DNA of 64,000 nt, from assembly GCA_902536515.1 (NCBI GenBank), contig CACAXU010000002.1, positions 26,951-90,950 of the forward strand. Direction: 5' to 3'. The notes beneath the pieces were generated by a model. The model made no database searches. It was not told where the DNA came from and was given only the letters and a program-made list of their open reading frames with translations. A program made the position numbers and the translations under genes. Shown in pieces: positions 20,970 through 32,351 of this stretch (the first letter of the stretch is position 1; every line of letters begins with the position of its first letter). The stretch is from an uncultured Litorivicinus sp. Its GTDB lineage: Bacteria > Pseudomonadota > Gammaproteobacteria > Pseudomonadales > Litorivicinaceae.

Positions 20970-21677
20970 CTAGTACTGGCCATATTGCTGTCCGAGCAAC
21001 GTTAGACCAACAATCGCTGCGGTTTCGGTTCTCAATATTCTGGGGCCAAGTGACATTGGTTTCACCTGCTTTTTTTGCAGTGCATCCATTTCTGCATCAC
21101 TAAAACCGCCCTCGGGGCCAATCAGTAAGAGCGTCTCATGGTCGGGATTGATCTGCACTGAGTCGGTTTTTGGATGGGCGATAATTGTTTGTTTGGGTAG
21201 TGCAAGTTCATGCAGTTGCCGTGGTTTACGAAGCACAGGAAGCCAGTTGTTTTCAGACTGTTCGCAGGCATTCACAAGGATTTCTTGCCAGTGACTCCAC
21301 TTTTTTTCGAGGCGATCTGCTTTCGGTGGTGAATCTGTAAATTGAGTAATGATTGGCTGAATTGCACTTACCCCAAGCTCAGTTGCTTTTTGTAATGTCC
21401 AATCAAAACGATCAGATTTAATTATTGCAAGACCAAGGGTCACGGGAAGTCTGCGATCTGGACTTTCGCTGATCGTCAGGGGTTCGATGGTTGTCTCGCG
21501 CTTGCTGATTTCTTTGACGGTTGCCTCGCAGGCGCGCCCATAACCATCAAACAGTAGAATAACCTGGCCCGGTTTTGCGCGTAAAACGCGAGACAGATAG
21601 TGATGATTACGCTCAGACAAACAGATCGCATCTGTCGCGTGACTAAGGGTGTCCGCATACAGACGAGGGGTTCTCAT
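20970..21677 (-). CDS. rsmE: 16S rRNA (uracil-N3)-methyltransferase RsmE
   Basis: SPOUT-class methyltransferase, 235 aa, that makes m3U1498 in 16S rRNA. The N-terminal PUA-like domain includes HHYLSRVLRAKPG, and the knotted SAM site is LLIGPEGGFSDAEMD followed by LGPRILRTETAAI. It starts two bases after the ahcY stop and ends nine bases before gshB. Confidence 0.96.
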   Translation of the reverse strand: MRTPRLYADTLSHATDAICLSERNHHYLSRVLRAKPGQVILLFDGYGRACEATVKEISKRETTIEPLTISESPDRRLPVTLGLAIIKSDRFDWTLQKATELGVSAIQPIITQFTDSPPKADRLEKKWSHWQEILVNACEQSENNWLPVLRKPRQLHELALPKQTIIAHPKTDSVQINPDHETLLLIGPEGGFSDAEMDALQKKQVKPMSLGPRILRTETAAIVGLTLLGQQYGQY

Positions 21678-21679
21678 AA

Positions 21680-23071
21680 TTAATACTTGTATGTATCTGG
21701 CTTAAATGGGCCTTCGACTGATACGCCAATGTACTGCGCCTGATCTTCGGTTAGCTTGGTGATGACACCACCAAAGCCTTCAACCATGCAACGGGCCACT
21801 TCTTCATCAAGGTGCTTTGGCAATACTTCAATCTGAATGTTGCCCGCTTTGTCAGCCTCAGGCAACTTTGCAAAGCCACGCTGATACATTTCGATCTGCG
21901 CAAGAACTTGGTTGGCAAATGATCCATCCATGATCCGCGAAGGATGGCCAGTGGCGTTGCCTAAATTCACAAGACGGCCTTCTGCGAGTAATAGTAAATA
22001 GTCGTCTTGTGCATCTGAGCGGAAGACCTGGTGCACCTGAGGTTTTACCTCTTCCCAACGCCAGTTTTTGCGCATGTAGGCAGTGTCAATTTCATTATCA
22101 AAGTGACCAATGTTACAAACGATCGCCCCTTTCTTTACGCACTGAAGCATCGCGCTGTCGCATACATTAATGTTACCTGTTGTCGTCACGAGTACGTCGG
22201 TGTCATCTAGGAGTTGCATGTTCATGTCTTCGATTTCCCCTGTTTTCAGGCCATCACGATATGCGCTGACAACTTCAAAGCCATCCATACAGGCCTGCAT
22301 TGCACAAATCGGATCGGATTCGGTGACCCGAACGATCATGCCCTCCTGACGGAGACTCTGTGCCGATCCCTTGCCTACGTCGCCGTAGCCAATGACGAGC
22401 GCACGTTTGCCTGAGAGGAGCATATCCGTGCCACGTTTTAGGGCGTCATTTAGTGAGTGGCGACAGCCGTATTTGTTGTCGTTCTTCGACTTGGTAATAG
22501 CATCATTGACGTTAATTGCTGGGATCTTCAGCTCACCGTTGTTCAGCATTTCGACCAAGCGATGGACACCCGTTGTTGTTTCTTCAGTGACCCCATTGAT
22601 GTGAGCAAGCATTTCTGGATATTTCTTGTGAACCATGGCGGTAAGATCACCACCATCATCGAGAAGCATATTTGCATCCCAAGGCTGCTCGTTTTTCAAG
22701 ATGGTTTGCTCAATACACCATTCGCCTTCTTCATTCGTTTGGCCTTTCCATGCGTATACTGAGATACCCGCTGCAACGATTGCCGCCGCCGCTTCATCCT
22801 GTGTTGAGAAGATGTTGCAAGAGCTCCAGCGGACTTCAGCACCGAGCGCAACGAGCGTCTCGATCAACACAGCGGTTTGTACAGTCATATGAATACAACC
22901 GATGATCTTCGCACCTTTCAAAGGTTGTTCGGCAGCATATTTTTCTCGGAGACGCATCAAAGCTGGCATCTCATTTTCGGCTAGGCGGATCTCTCTGCGG
23001 CCCCAATCTGCCAATGAGACATCTTTAATTTTATAATCGCCGTTGAGAATGTCGTTCGGTAATGCGCTCAT
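21680..23071 (-). CDS. ahcY: Adenosylhomocysteinase (SAH hydrolase)
   Basis: NAD-dependent enzyme of the methyl cycle that splits S-adenosylhomocysteine into adenosine and homocysteine. The protein is 463 aa from the ATG at 23071, which has GAGG upstream. The NAD loop is [16 protein letters not shown], and [14 protein letters not shown] and the C-terminal PFKPDTYKY are diagnostic. Lying 19 bp after metK, it is co-expressed with the enzyme that makes SAM. No SAH riboswitch fits in that gap. Confidence 0.97.
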   Translation of the reverse strand: MSALPNDILNGDYKIKDVSLADWGRREIRLAENEMPALMRLREKYAAEQPLKGAKIIGCIHMTVQTAVLIETLVALGAEVRWSSCNIFSTQDEAAAAIVAAGISVYAWKGQTNEEGEWCIEQTILKNEQPWDANMLLDDGGDLTAMVHKKYPEMLAHINGVTEETTTGVHRLVEMLNNGELKIPAINVNDAITKSKNDNKYGCRHSLNDALKRGTDMLLSGKRALVIGYGDVGKGSAQSLRQEGMIVRVTESDPICAMQACMDGFEVVSAYRDGLKTGEIEDMNMQLLDDTDVLVTTTGNINVCDSAMLQCVKKGAIVCNIGHFDNEIDTAYMRKNWRWEEVKPQVHQVFRSDAQDDYLLLLAEGRLVNLGNATGHPSRIMDGSFANQVLAQIEMYQRGFAKLPEADKAGNIQIEVLPKHLDEEVARCMVEGFGGVITKLTEDQAQYIGVSVEGPFKPDTYKY

Positions 23072-23090
23072 GATATTGCCTCTTTGATGT

Positions 23091-24254
23091 TTACAGCTTC
23101 GCGGCTGCATCAGCTAATGCTTGTGCGCGATCAATGCGCTCCCAGGTTAAATCCAAATCGTCACGTCCGAAATGGCCATAAGCCGCTGTCGGACGATATA
23201 TTGGTCGATTCAAGTCGAGCATGGTTGAGATTGCTCTCGGGCGCAGATCGAAGTGCTTGCGAACCAGCTGATCCAAATGTGTGTTGGTGAATTTTGATGT
23301 GCCAAATGTATCGACACGGATCGACGTTGGCTCAGCAACGCCAATTGCGTAAGACACTTGCACCTCGCATCGTTCAGCGAGTTTAGCAGCAACTAGGTTT
23401 TTCGCGACATAGCGTGCGGCGTAGGCTGCAGAGCGATCCACCTTTGACGGATCTTTTCCTGAGAAAGCGCCGCCGCCGTGACGCGCCATGCCTCCATAGG
23501 TATCGACGATGATTTTTCGGCCTGTTAGCCCTGCGTCGCCGACTGGCCCGCCGATCACAAAACGTCCCGTAGGATTGATGTGGTATTTGGTTTGCTCAGT
23601 GAGCCATGCTTCGGGCAACACAGGTGTAATGATGTGCTCTTTAACATCGCGTTGCAGTTGCTCGATCGATATCTCTTCATCATGTTGGGTCGAGAGAACG
23701 ACAGCATCGATACCAACGATCGTGTCGCCGTCGTATGCAAATGTGACTTGGCTTTTCGCGTCTGGCCGAAGATATGGAAGATCACCATTTTTGCGAACTT
23801 CTGCCTGGCGACGGACTAGGTTGTGGGAGTAATGAATTGGAGCTGGCATCAGACTGTCGGTTTCATTTGTAGCGTAACCGAACATCAAACCTTGGTCCCC
23901 CGCACCTTGCTCGTGGTTGTCAGTTTCGTCGACACCCTGTGCGATATCTTGCGACTGCTTGCCAATGCCATTGAGGACGGCACACGTATTGCCATCAAAA
24001 CCCAGTGAAGAATTGTCGTATCCGATATCAAGCACCACTTGGCGGATGATATCTTCGATATCGACCCATGTGTTGGTGCGAACTTCGCCAGAAACCAAAA
24101 TTAAGCCTGTTTTGACCATCGTCTCAATTCCAGCACGAGTATACTTATCATCAGTGAGTAGTGCGTCAAGAATCGTATCTGAGATCTGATCTGCCATTTT
24201 GTCTGGATGGCCTTCAGACACAGATTCTGAGGTGAAATAGGTCAAATCGGTCAT
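23091..24254 (-). CDS. metK: S-adenosylmethionine synthetase
   Basis: Makes SAM from methionine and ATP. The protein is 387 aa. The N-terminal [20 protein letters not shown], the [12 protein letters not shown] signature and the [16 protein letters not shown] phosphate-binding loop are all intact. It is the first gene of the long minus-strand run towards hemW, preceded by a near-consensus sigma70 promoter. It is divergent from tkt. Confidence 0.98.
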   Translation of the reverse strand: MTDLTYFTSESVSEGHPDKMADQISDTILDALLTDDKYTRAGIETMVKTGLILVSGEVRTNTWVDIEDIIRQVVLDIGYDNSSLGFDGNTCAVLNGIGKQSQDIAQGVDETDNHEQGAGDQGLMFGYATNETDSLMPAPIHYSHNLVRRQAEVRKNGDLPYLRPDAKSQVTFAYDGDTIVGIDAVVLSTQHDEEISIEQLQRDVKEHIITPVLPEAWLTEQTKYHINPTGRFVIGGPVGDAGLTGRKIIVDTYGGMARHGGGAFSGKDPSKVDRSAAYAARYVAKNLVAAKLAERCEVQVSYAIGVAEPTSIRVDTFGTSKFTNTHLDQLVRKHFDLRPRAISTMLDLNRPIYRPTAAYGHFGRDDLDLTWERIDRAQALADAAAKL

Positions 24255-24287
24255 TGCAGCGGTCCTGAGTCTTTAAAATCGATAGTG

Positions 24288-24315
24288 ATTGTATAAAGAT
24301 ATCCTTATATGTCAA
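24288..24315 (-). promoter_or_regulatory. Sigma70-type promoter upstream of metK
   Basis: Read on the minus strand, a perfect TTGACA (-35, 24315-24310) is followed after 16 bases by TACAAT (-10, 24293-24288). The start of transcription would lie near 24281, leaving a short leader of about 27 bases before the metK ATG. Confidence 0.75.
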
Positions 24316-24405
24316 TGTTGAAGCGAAATCCTGTCTTGTGGTTCTTGGCAGGTTTCATAACAATGCGTGTTCGAAATTTTTCTCGGTAATAACAAAGGAC
24401 GAGAT

Positions 24406-26385
24406 ATGACTGACCGCAGGACGCTCGCCAACGCGATTCGCTTTCTGAGTATTGATGCTGTTCAGGTAGCCAATTCAGGCCATCCAGGCGCTCCGATGGG
24501 GATGGCGGATATCGCCGAAGTGCTCTGGCGTGGAGTACTCCGTCACAATCCGAATAATCCACAGTGGGCTAATCGCGATCGATTTGTCTTGTCCAATGGA
24601 CACGGATCGATGCTGATTTATTCATTGCTTCATTTAACCGGATACGACGTCACAATCGATGACTTGAAGTCATTTCGGCAGCTTCACTCCCGAACTCCAG
24701 GTCATCCCGAGTATGGCTATACGGCTGGTGTTGAAACCACGACTGGCCCTCTTGGTCAGGGTCTGGCTAATGCTATTGGTATGGCCCTCGCCGAGAGAGT
24801 CTTGGCTACGCAATTTAACCGCGAACAATTTCCCATTGTTGATCATTACACCTATTGCTTTGCGGGCGATGGCTGTTTGATGGAGGGCGTGAGTCATGAG
24901 GCGTGTTCGCTGGCAGGTACATTGGGTCTCGGAAAGTTAGTTGTTTTCTATGATGACAACGGGATCTCAATCGATGGTGATGTACGAGGATGGTTCATTG
25001 ATGACACACCTGCGCGCTTTGAGTCATATGGATGGCAAGTGATTCGTGGTGTTGATGGACATGACGCTACAGAAGTCGAAACCGCGTTAAAAACAGCGCG
25101 TCAGGAAACATCGCGTCCCACGCTGATTTGTTGCCGAACAGTGATTGGTTTTGGATCGCCAAATCTCGCAGGGAGTGAAAAGACCCATGGGGCTCCGCTT
25201 GGTGATGCTGAGATGCAGGCAACGCGCCAAGCGATGAATTGGACTTATGGTCCGTTTGAGATTCCAGAAGATATCCAATCCGCATGGGATTCAAAAGAGC
25301 AGGGCGCCAAAGCACAGGCTGAATGGGATCAATTATTCGCAAGCTATCAAAAAGAGTATCCAGATTTAGCGACTGAGTTTTGGCGTCGTATCCAGGGTGA
25401 TTTACCTAACGACGCACTTGCTACTCTCGATGATGCGATTACTGAGACACAATCGGAATCCCCGAAGTTGGCCACTCGAAAAGCCTCGCAGAATGCGATT
25501 GGTGTAGTTGCCGAGCTCTTCCCAGAAACATTCGGTGGTTCTGCAGATTTAGGGCACTCAAACCTCACAGTCTGGCCAGGTGCCGAGGCGAATAGCCAAG
25601 ACAACCCCGGTGGAAATTACATGCACTATGGTGTGCGTGAGTTCGGTATGTGTGCGCTAATGAATGGAGTTGCTCTGCACGGCGGTTTCCTTCCTTTCGG
25701 TGGAACCTTTCTTATTTTTATGGAGTACGCCCGCAATGCGGTGCGTATGGCCGCTCTCATGAAGCTACGCGTAATCTATGTCTTCACTCATGATTCGATT
25801 GGTCTTGGTGAAGATGGACCAACACACCAACCGATCGAGCAACTGGCGAGTTTACGCTCGACTCCAGGCTTGGAGACCTGGCGTCCATGCGATACCACGG
25901 AGACCTTCGTAGCTTGGAAAGAAGCGGTCAGCCATCGAGGACCGACCGCCCTCGCGCTGTCGCGCCAGGGACTCGGAAATCAGCCGCGTGATTCCCAACA
26001 GGTCACAGACATCGCTCGCGGCGCTTATGTGTTGAAGCAAGAGACATCTGCGCTCGAGATGATCTTGATCGCCACGGGCTCTGAAGTTGAGTTAGCAGTT
26101 GCAGCTGCCGATGCGCTGGGTCATGGGGTTCGTGTTGTCTCGATGCCATCGACAAGTCGATTTGATAAGCAGGACGCAGCTTTCCGTGAGTCAGTTTTAC
26201 CGGCATCTTGCACGAAACGTCTGGCGATTGAAGCGGGTCACCCTGATGGTTGGTATAAATACGTCGGACTGAATGGAGGCGTCATTGGCATGCAAACCTT
26301 TGGTGAATCAGGTCCGGGTGGTGAAGTAATGAAACACTTCGGGTTCACGGTTGAGAACGTCGTTACTCAGGCAAAGGCCCTTTAA
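24406..26385 (+). CDS. tkt: Transketolase
   Basis: TPP enzyme of the non-oxidative pentose phosphate pathway, 659 aa. The N-terminal [20 protein letters not shown] holds the sugar-phosphate His, and the TPP motif is [15 protein letters not shown] through DDNGISIDG. The Pyr domain has [11 protein letters not shown] and [17 protein letters not shown]. The ATG at 24406 has AAAGGA about seven bases upstream and matches the usual N-terminus; an earlier in-frame start adds an unrelated leader. It heads the tkt-gap-pgk-fba operon. Confidence 0.97.
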   Translation: MTDRRTLANAIRFLSIDAVQVANSGHPGAPMGMADIAEVLWRGVLRHNPNNPQWANRDRFVLSNGHGSMLIYSLLHLTGYDVTIDDLKSFRQLHSRTPGHPEYGYTAGVETTTGPLGQGLANAIGMALAERVLATQFNREQFPIVDHYTYCFAGDGCLMEGVSHEACSLAGTLGLGKLVVFYDDNGISIDGDVRGWFIDDTPARFESYGWQVIRGVDGHDATEVETALKTARQETSRPTLICCRTVIGFGSPNLAGSEKTHGAPLGDAEMQATRQAMNWTYGPFEIPEDIQSAWDSKEQGAKAQAEWDQLFASYQKEYPDLATEFWRRIQGDLPNDALATLDDAITETQSESPKLATRKASQNAIGVVAELFPETFGGSADLGHSNLTVWPGAEANSQDNPGGNYMHYGVREFGMCALMNGVALHGGFLPFGGTFLIFMEYARNAVRMAALMKLRVIYVFTHDSIGLGEDGPTHQPIEQLASLRSTPGLETWRPCDTTETFVAWKEAVSHRGPTALALSRQGLGNQPRDSQQVTDIARGAYVLKQETSALEMILIATGSEVELAVAAADALGHGVRVVSMPSTSRFDKQDAAFRESVLPASCTKRLAIEAGHPDGWYKYVGLNGGVIGMQTFGESGPGGEVMKHFGFTVENVVTQAKAL

Positions 26386-27402
26386 TTGGCTTGGCGGCTT
26401 GGAATTAATGGCTATGGCCGCATCGGTCGCTGTGTTGTTCGCGCGCTTGCCGAGCGAGGCTTATTTGATCGTATTCAGCCAGTTTTGATCAACGACCCCG
26501 CGGATGCCGAAAGCCTGGTGCATCTGACCCATTATGATTCCACCCATGGACGGTCAGAGCGCATTTTTCAAAATGATCCGACAGGCAGGTATCTACTGAA
26601 TGGTCGTTCGATTGCTTTAACTCGATCTCTGTTACCAGCCACGATTGATTATCAGCAGACGCCAGTCGATGTTGTCCTCGAAAGCTCGGGTCGGTTTGCG
26701 AATCGTGAATCTGCAGATGCTCACTGTAACGCGGGCGCTCCTCGGGTATTGATTGGCGCTCCTGGTGGTCCGGATGTCGATTTGACGGTCGTGTTTGGTC
26801 TAAATCACCATCAGCTTGAAGAATCACATAAGGTTGTCTCAGCCGCAAGTTGCACAACCAACTGCCTGGCATTGGGGTTGTCTGGCCTCACGCGGTCTGT
26901 TGGGATTAAACGTGGATTTTACACGACTATTCATGCGGTCACTAATGATCAGGTTTTGGTCGATAGTGCCCACCGTGATTCCCGTCGTGGAAGATCTGCC
27001 CATAGTTCGATGATTCCAACCAGCACCAATGCAATTAAAGCACTCGAGTGGGTGATGCCAGAGCTGTCAGGACGCATTCAGGGTTTCTCGATGCGTGTTC
27101 CAACACAAAACGTGTCGTGCGTGGATTTGACGGTGGAATTCAGCCGCGAGGTTACAGAGAACGAAATTTTAGAAGCAATGCGCCATTGGTCGCAAATCCA
27201 AGGGGGCATGTTTGCTGTCAATGAAGAGCAACTCGTATCGATCGATTTTAATCATCATCCGGCATCATCAATCTTTGATGCAACACAGTTGATGGTGAAT
27301 GGGCGACTGGTGAAGTTGCTGTTTTGGTATGACAACGAATGGGGCTATTCCAATCGTGTAATCGACTTATTACTGCATTGGCAGTCCATTTCTAGGGGGT
27401 GA
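26386..27402 (+). CDS. gap: Glyceraldehyde-3-phosphate/erythrose-4-phosphate dehydrogenase family protein
   Basis: NAD(P)-dependent phosphorylating aldehyde dehydrogenase, 338 aa. [11 protein letters not shown] is the dinucleotide motif and [12 protein letters not shown] holds the catalytic Cys. The position (tkt-x-pgk-fba) is that of epd in E. coli. [12 protein letters not shown] near residue 286 resembles Epd, but the Asp in [10 protein letters not shown] and [16 protein letters not shown] look more like GapA, so substrate cannot be fixed from sequence. The start is TTG immediately after the tkt TAA, an unusual choice with no spacer. Confidence 0.88.
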   Translation: MAWRLGINGYGRIGRCVVRALAERGLFDRIQPVLINDPADAESLVHLTHYDSTHGRSERIFQNDPTGRYLLNGRSIALTRSLLPATIDYQQTPVDVVLESSGRFANRESADAHCNAGAPRVLIGAPGGPDVDLTVVFGLNHHQLEESHKVVSAASCTTNCLALGLSGLTRSVGIKRGFYTTIHAVTNDQVLVDSAHRDSRRGRSAHSSMIPTSTNAIKALEWVMPELSGRIQGFSMRVPTQNVSCVDLTVEFSREVTENEILEAMRHWSQIQGGMFAVNEEQLVSIDFNHHPASSIFDATQLMVNGRLVKLLFWYDNEWGYSNRVIDLLLHWQSISRG

Positions 27403-27407
27403 ATCAA

Positions 27408-28565
27408 ATGATAAGAACAATGTCTGATTTGAATGTGCACGGGAAGCGCGTTTTGGTTCGTCAGGATTTAAATGTTCCGGTAAAAGAAGGTCAGGTCACA
27501 TCAACAGCTCGCATCGATGCGGCAATACCGACCCTTCAAGCGTTGCTGGAAAAAGGTGCAAAGGTGGCTGTCATGAGTCACTTGGGGCGGCCGGAAGAGG
27601 GTGTTTGTGAGTTAGAGTTTAGCCTGGCACCTGTCGCGAAAACCTTATCTGACAAGTTGGGTAGACGGGTCCCTTTGATCGCAGATTGGATTGATGGATT
27701 CGATCAAACCGATGACTTGGTTCTGCTTGAGAACGTACGGTATCTAGAAGGCGAGAAAAACGATGATGAGGCACTTTCCATCAAAATGGCCTCTCTCTGT
27801 GATGTGTATCTCATGGACGCGTTTGGAACAGCGCATCGAGCTCAGGCGTCTACACATGGTGTCGGTCGATTTGCTCCGGAAGTCGCCGCAGGTCCACTGA
27901 TGGCAGCTGAGCTCGACGCGCTCGGTAAAGCACTTGCAAACCCAGAACGTCCTGCAGTAGCGATTGTTGGTGGATCCAAAGTCTCGACGAAGCTTGACGT
28001 ATTAACAGAGCTTGCAAACCGGGTCGATCAAATCGTTGTTGGTGGCGGGATTGCAAATACATTTTTAGCGGCCGCAGGCTTCTCGGTTGGTCAATCACTC
28101 ATGGAAGCGGATTTGATTGATACTGCCAAAGCATTGATGTCGAAGGTGGATATTCCATTACCTGTCGATGTTGTAGTTGCTACAGAGTTTTCTGCTGATG
28201 CGACGGCGACAATTAAGCGGGTCGAAGATGTTGCTGATGACGACATGATCCTTGATGTTGGGCCGGAGACACAGGCCTCGTACCACAGCATAATGGCATC
28301 TGCTAAGACAATTTTATGGAATGGGCCTGTGGGTGTGTTTGAGTTTCCACAGTTTGAGGGTGGAACGCGTGCGTTATCGATGGCGATTGCGGTGAGTAAT
28401 GCGTTCAGTCTTGCAGGTGGCGGTGACACCCTGGCCGCGATCGATCAGTTTAAAATTGCTGATCAAATTAGTTATATCTCAACTGGCGGTGGTGCCTTCC
28501 TCGAGTTTGTTGAAGGGAAGGAGTTGCCGGCGGTTCAAATGTTGAAATCCAGAAAAGATTTATAA
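27408..28565 (+). CDS. pgk: Phosphoglycerate kinase
   Basis: Transfers phosphate between 1,3-bisphosphoglycerate and ADP. The protein is 385 aa. [55 protein letters not shown] and the C-terminal GGGDTLAA are all canonical. The ATG at 27408 is preceded by GGGGGTGA at the right distance; the methionine at 27420 is a weaker option. It lies between gap and fba in the operon. Confidence 0.97.
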   Translation: MIRTMSDLNVHGKRVLVRQDLNVPVKEGQVTSTARIDAAIPTLQALLEKGAKVAVMSHLGRPEEGVCELEFSLAPVAKTLSDKLGRRVPLIADWIDGFDQTDDLVLLENVRYLEGEKNDDEALSIKMASLCDVYLMDAFGTAHRAQASTHGVGRFAPEVAAGPLMAAELDALGKALANPERPAVAIVGGSKVSTKLDVLTELANRVDQIVVGGGIANTFLAAAGFSVGQSLMEADLIDTAKALMSKVDIPLPVDVVVATEFSADATATIKRVEDVADDDMILDVGPETQASYHSIMASAKTILWNGPVGVFEFPQFEGGTRALSMAIAVSNAFSLAGGGDTLAAIDQFKIADQISYISTGGGAFLEFVEGKELPAVQMLKSRKDL

Positions 28566-28574
28566 GGAGTTTTC

Positions 28575-29639
28575 ATGGCTTTAATCAGTTTGCGCCAAAT
28601 GCTTGACCATGCTGCTGACCAGGGATATGGCGTTCCAGCGTTCAATGTGAATAATCTTGAGCAGATACGCGCAATCATGGAGGCCGCAGATGCAGTCGAT
28701 GCGCCTGTCATCGTACAAGCCTCGGCTGGTGCAAGAAAATATGCGGGCAGTCGCTTTCTGAGCCACCTCATCGCGGCGGCTATCGAAGAGTTTCCTCATA
28801 TTCCGGTGTGTATGCACCAGGACCACGGAGCATCTCCTGATGTCTGTCAGCAATCCATTCAATTGGGCTTTTCTTCAGTCATGATGGATGGCTCTTTGAT
28901 GGCTGATCAGAAAACCCCTGCAAGCTATGACTACAACGCTGAAGTGACCGCATTAACCACTCGGATGGCGCATGCTTGTGGAGTCTCAGTTGAGGGAGAG
29001 CTTGGTTGTTTGGGTTCATTAGAAACCGGCCAAGCTGGAGAAGAAGATGGTGTTGGCGCAGAAGGTACGTTGTCTCATGATCAGATGCTCACTGATCCTG
29101 ATGAGGCGGTTGATTTTGTGAAAGCGACAAAGGTTGATGCATTGGCTATTGCGATCGGAACATCGCATGGCGCGTATAAGTTCACACGACCACCAACTGG
29201 AGACATCCTTTCGATTGACCGCATTAAAGCGATTCACGAACGAATTCCAGATACTCATCTGGTGATGCATGGTTCGAGTTCCGTTCCCCAGGACTGGCTC
29301 CAGATCATCAACGAGTTTGGTGGAGAAATTCCAGAGACCTATGGTGTTCCAGTCGAAGAGATACAGGAAGGGATTAAGTACGGTGTTCGTAAAGTGAATA
29401 TCGACACGGATTTACGTTTGGCGTCGACAGGTGCGATTCGTCGTTACCTCGCGAAAAATCCCGCTGAATTCGATCCGCGGAAATACTTCAAAGAAGCGAC
29501 GAAAGCGATGAGTAATATTGTGAAAGCGCGTTATGAAGCATTTGGCTGTTCGGGTCAGGCTGCAAAGATCAAGGTGATCGGCCTTGAAGCGATGGCTGCT
29601 CGGTATTCAGCAAGAGAATTGGATCCGAGGATTTCTTGA
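28575..29639 (+). CDS. fba: Class II fructose-bisphosphate aldolase
   Basis: Zinc-dependent aldolase, 354 aa, cleaving fructose 1,6-bisphosphate. [20 protein letters not shown], the zinc-binding [21 protein letters not shown], and [10 protein letters not shown] with [13 protein letters not shown] mark it as the long class IIB type also found in cbb operons. AAGGAG precedes the ATG. A stable 8-bp hairpin at 29648-29668 follows the stop but has no T tract. Confidence 0.96.
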   Translation: MALISLRQMLDHAADQGYGVPAFNVNNLEQIRAIMEAADAVDAPVIVQASAGARKYAGSRFLSHLIAAAIEEFPHIPVCMHQDHGASPDVCQQSIQLGFSSVMMDGSLMADQKTPASYDYNAEVTALTTRMAHACGVSVEGELGCLGSLETGQAGEEDGVGAEGTLSHDQMLTDPDEAVDFVKATKVDALAIAIGTSHGAYKFTRPPTGDILSIDRIKAIHERIPDTHLVMHGSSSVPQDWLQIINEFGGEIPETYGVPVEEIQEGIKYGVRKVNIDTDLRLASTGAIRRYLAKNPAEFDPRKYFKEATKAMSNIVKARYEAFGCSGQAAKIKVIGLEAMAARYSARELDPRIS

Positions 29640-29647
29640 TCATGAAT

Positions 29648-29668
29648 GGGGAGACTGAGAGTCTTCCC
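29648..29668 (+). terminator. Hairpin after fba without T tract
   Basis: GGGGAGAC (29648-29655) pairs with GTCTTCCC (29661-29668) around a five-base loop, nine bases past the fba stop. No U-run follows, so it may stabilise the mRNA end rather than terminate alone. Confidence 0.4.
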
Positions 29669-30364
29669 AAAGTCCTTGCACTGTCTCAATCAACATTTTC
29701 CGTGGGCTCTATGCTCCTGGTAACTTGTTGCGATTGTTGCTACTTGTCAGGCACACGGTGTCATTCTTTGGGATTCAATGGAGTGAGGTTTGATGAGTGT
29801 TTCTGAGCACGTGGGAAGATACTGACATCGCTTGAGGGTATAAGCGCTTCGCCCAGTTTAAATATGGGTTCCAGATACGAGGAGTCCTCACAATTACGAA
29901 AAATGTTGCCGTCAGTCGCTTCTTATAAACGACGACTCTCGCGATGATGATTTCAACGATGGGTTGGGCAAGACGGCCGACACGTATGGCTGGTAGTGAC
30001 GCGATTGTAATGTCACCGCTACGTTGCAGGGCGATTTCGGTAAGCTGGGGCTCGTGCGCATCGTCCAAACCGATTTTTTGAAGGACATCCATCGCGGACG
30101 ATTTTTAAATCACCAGCAAATTGAATGCGAAACCATTATTGTGAATTGAAGTTGGTCCGCGCGAATCGACAGGTCTTACTACGAAATCGCAAATTATGGT
30201 CTACAAAGTCCAAACGTTGTCTAGAGGAGGGGGTGGCAAGGCTATGTGGTCTGTCGATGACGTAGCGCTCCAAAAGTCAATCGCGCTCTGGCGCTTTTTT
30301 TGGGAAGCATTTGGATCATTTTCAAAGGCGACCCTTATCACGGGGTCGAGTTTAAACTAAGCTC
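29669..30364. other. Intergenic stretch between fba and serA, no confident gene
   Basis: About 700 bases without a recognisable gene. Candidates are weak. A 105-codon minus frame (30092-29775) reads like an unassigned polypeptide with a hydrophobic beta-like run, but it has no ribosome-binding site. A 54-codon Cys-rich plus frame (29642-29806) starts just after fba. A 38-codon plus frame (30244-30360) has GAGGAGG thirteen bases upstream but contains the GCGC-TCTG-GCGC hairpin and T7 run at 30285-30302, a possible plus-strand terminator. The region may be decayed coding sequence. Confidence 0.5.
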
Positions 30365-31591
30365 CTAAAACAAAACGCGGCAGCGAATTGTTCCCTCGAT
30401 TTCAGATAATTTCTCGAGCGCCATGTCTGAGTAGTCTCGATCAACATCAATCACGACATAACCAATTTTATCTGACGTTTGTAAGAACTGAGATCCGATA
30501 TTTATGTGATTTTCTGCAAAAACCGAGTTGATTGCTGAAAGCACGCCTGGACGGTTTTCATGCGCGTGCAAAAGACGATGGTGATTTGGATGCGCTGGTA
30601 ATGCAACCTCGGGGAAGTTCACGCTTGTCACTGTTGAACCGTTATCTGAGTAACGAACAAGCTTCTCAGAGACCTCGATACCAATGTTTTCTTGGGCTTC
30701 TTGCGTTGATCCACCGATGTGAGGCGTTAGGATGGCGTTATCGAAACCGCACAATGGCGAGACGAACTCATCATTATTCGACTTTGGCTCGGTTGGGAAC
30801 ACGTCGATCGCTGTGCCAAGCAGATGCTTTTCTTTAAGTGCTTTGGTGAGTGCATCAATATCGACCACTGTACCTCGCGATGCATTAATCAGAATGCTCT
30901 TTGGCTTCATCTGGCTGAACCGTTTGTGATTCATTAAATTCCGTGTTGATGGGAGATCTGGTACGTGAAGAGTCACAATGTCTGCTTGACCAAGCAGTCC
31001 CTCAAGTGAGGGAATTTGCAATGCATTGCCGATAGGGAGTTTTGACACCACATCGTAGAAAATCACGCGCATACCTAGACTCTCAGCAAGAACTGAAAGT
31101 TGGGATCCAATGGATCCATAACCGACGATACCGAGTGTCTTACCGCGAATCTCAAATGAATCATTCGCAGTCTTTGCCCAGCCACCGCGATGTGCTTTTG
31201 CGTTCTTTTCTGGGATACCTCGAAGCAACAGAGTTGCTTCTGCCAGAACGAGCTCAGCAACAGAGCGCGTATTTGAGTATGGTGCATTGAAAACGACAAT
31301 GCCGTGCTCGGTCGCAGCCGTGAGGTCGACTTGATTGGTACCGATGCAGTAACACCCGACTGCAACCAACTTATCGGCGGCTTCAAAAATATCCCGGGTT
31401 AGCGTCGTTCTCGAACGAATCCCAAAAAAATGAACACCCTCGAGTTTAGCCATCAGTTCTTCGCCGGTCAGCGCTGTATTTACCGTTTCAATGTTCGCAT
31501 AACCCGCGTCGCGGAAGATGCGTTCTGCGGAGGGGTGGATGCCTTCGAGTAAAAGGACTTTGAGCTTTGATTTATCAAATGAAGTGGTCAT
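30365..31591 (-). CDS. serA: D-3-phosphoglycerate dehydrogenase
   Basis: First step of serine synthesis, 408 aa, E. coli-type with a C-terminal ACT domain (from about residue 335, ENRPGVLSAINSVFAENHIN) that binds serine for feedback inhibition. The NAD loop is GIVGYGSIGSQLS, the catalytic Arg is in INASRGTVVDIDAL, and the catalytic His is in LTPHIGGSTQEAQ. The ATG shares a base with the rpiA TAA (TAATG). The rpiA-serA pairing is conserved in Gammaproteobacteria. Confidence 0.97.
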   Translation of the reverse strand: MTTSFDKSKLKVLLLEGIHPSAERIFRDAGYANIETVNTALTGEELMAKLEGVHFFGIRSRTTLTRDIFEAADKLVAVGCYCIGTNQVDLTAATEHGIVVFNAPYSNTRSVAELVLAEATLLLRGIPEKNAKAHRGGWAKTANDSFEIRGKTLGIVGYGSIGSQLSVLAESLGMRVIFYDVVSKLPIGNALQIPSLEGLLGQADIVTLHVPDLPSTRNLMNHKRFSQMKPKSILINASRGTVVDIDALTKALKEKHLLGTAIDVFPTEPKSNNDEFVSPLCGFDNAILTPHIGGSTQEAQENIGIEVSEKLVRYSDNGSTVTSVNFPEVALPAHPNHHRLLHAHENRPGVLSAINSVFAENHINIGSQFLQTSDKIGYVVIDVDRDYSDMALEKLSEIEGTIRCRVLF

Positions 31592-32268
31592 TAAGCGTCT
31601 CGTGAAAATTCTAGAATGTCGGTATCTGATGCCAGCAACAAGGTGTCGGCGGGGCGTTTTGCAAATAAACCGCAGGTGACAACACCGGGTATTTGGTTAA
31701 TCGCTAATTCGAAGCCTTTTGGATCGGTGATGGACATGCCGTGCACATCTAAAATCAGGTTGCCGTTGTCTGTAAGAACACCTTGACGATATTCAGGGTC
31801 GCCACCGAGCTCCACCAAAGCACGGCCGACCAAGCTTCTGGCCATGGGAATCACTTCCACCGGGAGCGGAAATTGACCAAGAATGTCAACGCGTTTTGAG
31901 TCGTCGGCGATGCACACGAATTGGACGGATGCTTCAGCAATAATTTTTTCGCGGGTTAGGGCAGCGCCCCCACCTTTGATCAGATTTAGTTTCGGGTCTG
32001 CTTCATCAGCTCCATCGACATAGACAGGTAAGATTCCGGTCGCATTGAGATCGAGTAATTCAATGCCGTAATGTCCTAGCCGTTCTTCAGTAGCCTTGGA
32101 TGATGCCACTACACCCAAAATGTCGATTTTGCTCTCAGCCAGAACATCGATAAAGCAGTTGGCAGTCGAGCCTGTTCCAATTCCAATCGGCGTTTCCGAG
32201 TCGAGTAGGTGTCGGACTTTTTCGAAAGCGGCTTCCGCCACTTGGCGTTTTTTCCCATCCTGGCCCAT
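31591..32268 (-). CDS. rpiA: Ribose-5-phosphate isomerase A
   Basis: Interconverts ribose 5-phosphate and ribulose 5-phosphate. The protein is 225 aa. [33 protein letters not shown] and ALTREKI provide the phosphate loop, the catalytic Asp/Glu and the lysine. Two ATGs are in frame; the one at 32268 is preferred because GGAG lies six bases upstream, inside the ATGGAG of the alternative start at 32280. It is divergent from ilvA. Confidence 0.96.
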   Translation of the reverse strand: MGQDGKKRQVAEAAFEKVRHLLDSETPIGIGTGSTANCFIDVLAESKIDILGVVASSKATEERLGHYGIELLDLNATGILPVYVDGADEADPKLNLIKGGGAALTREKIIAEASVQFVCIADDSKRVDILGQFPLPVEVIPMARSLVGRALVELGGDPEYRQGVLTDNGNLILDVHGMSITDPKGFELAINQIPGVVTCGLFAKRPADTLLLASDTDILEFSRDA

Positions 32269-32351
32269 GATGATCTCCATAAAAGCGGGCCGAAAGCATA
32301 GCTGTTAGCGGGCTCAGACGCTATGATGATGCGCTTAAATTTGGAATTCTC

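Noticed and set aside
30285-30302. Terminator for serA
   Set aside because: The hairpin's T run is on the plus strand, while serA is transcribed on the minus strand. It is kept only as a possible plus-strand element.
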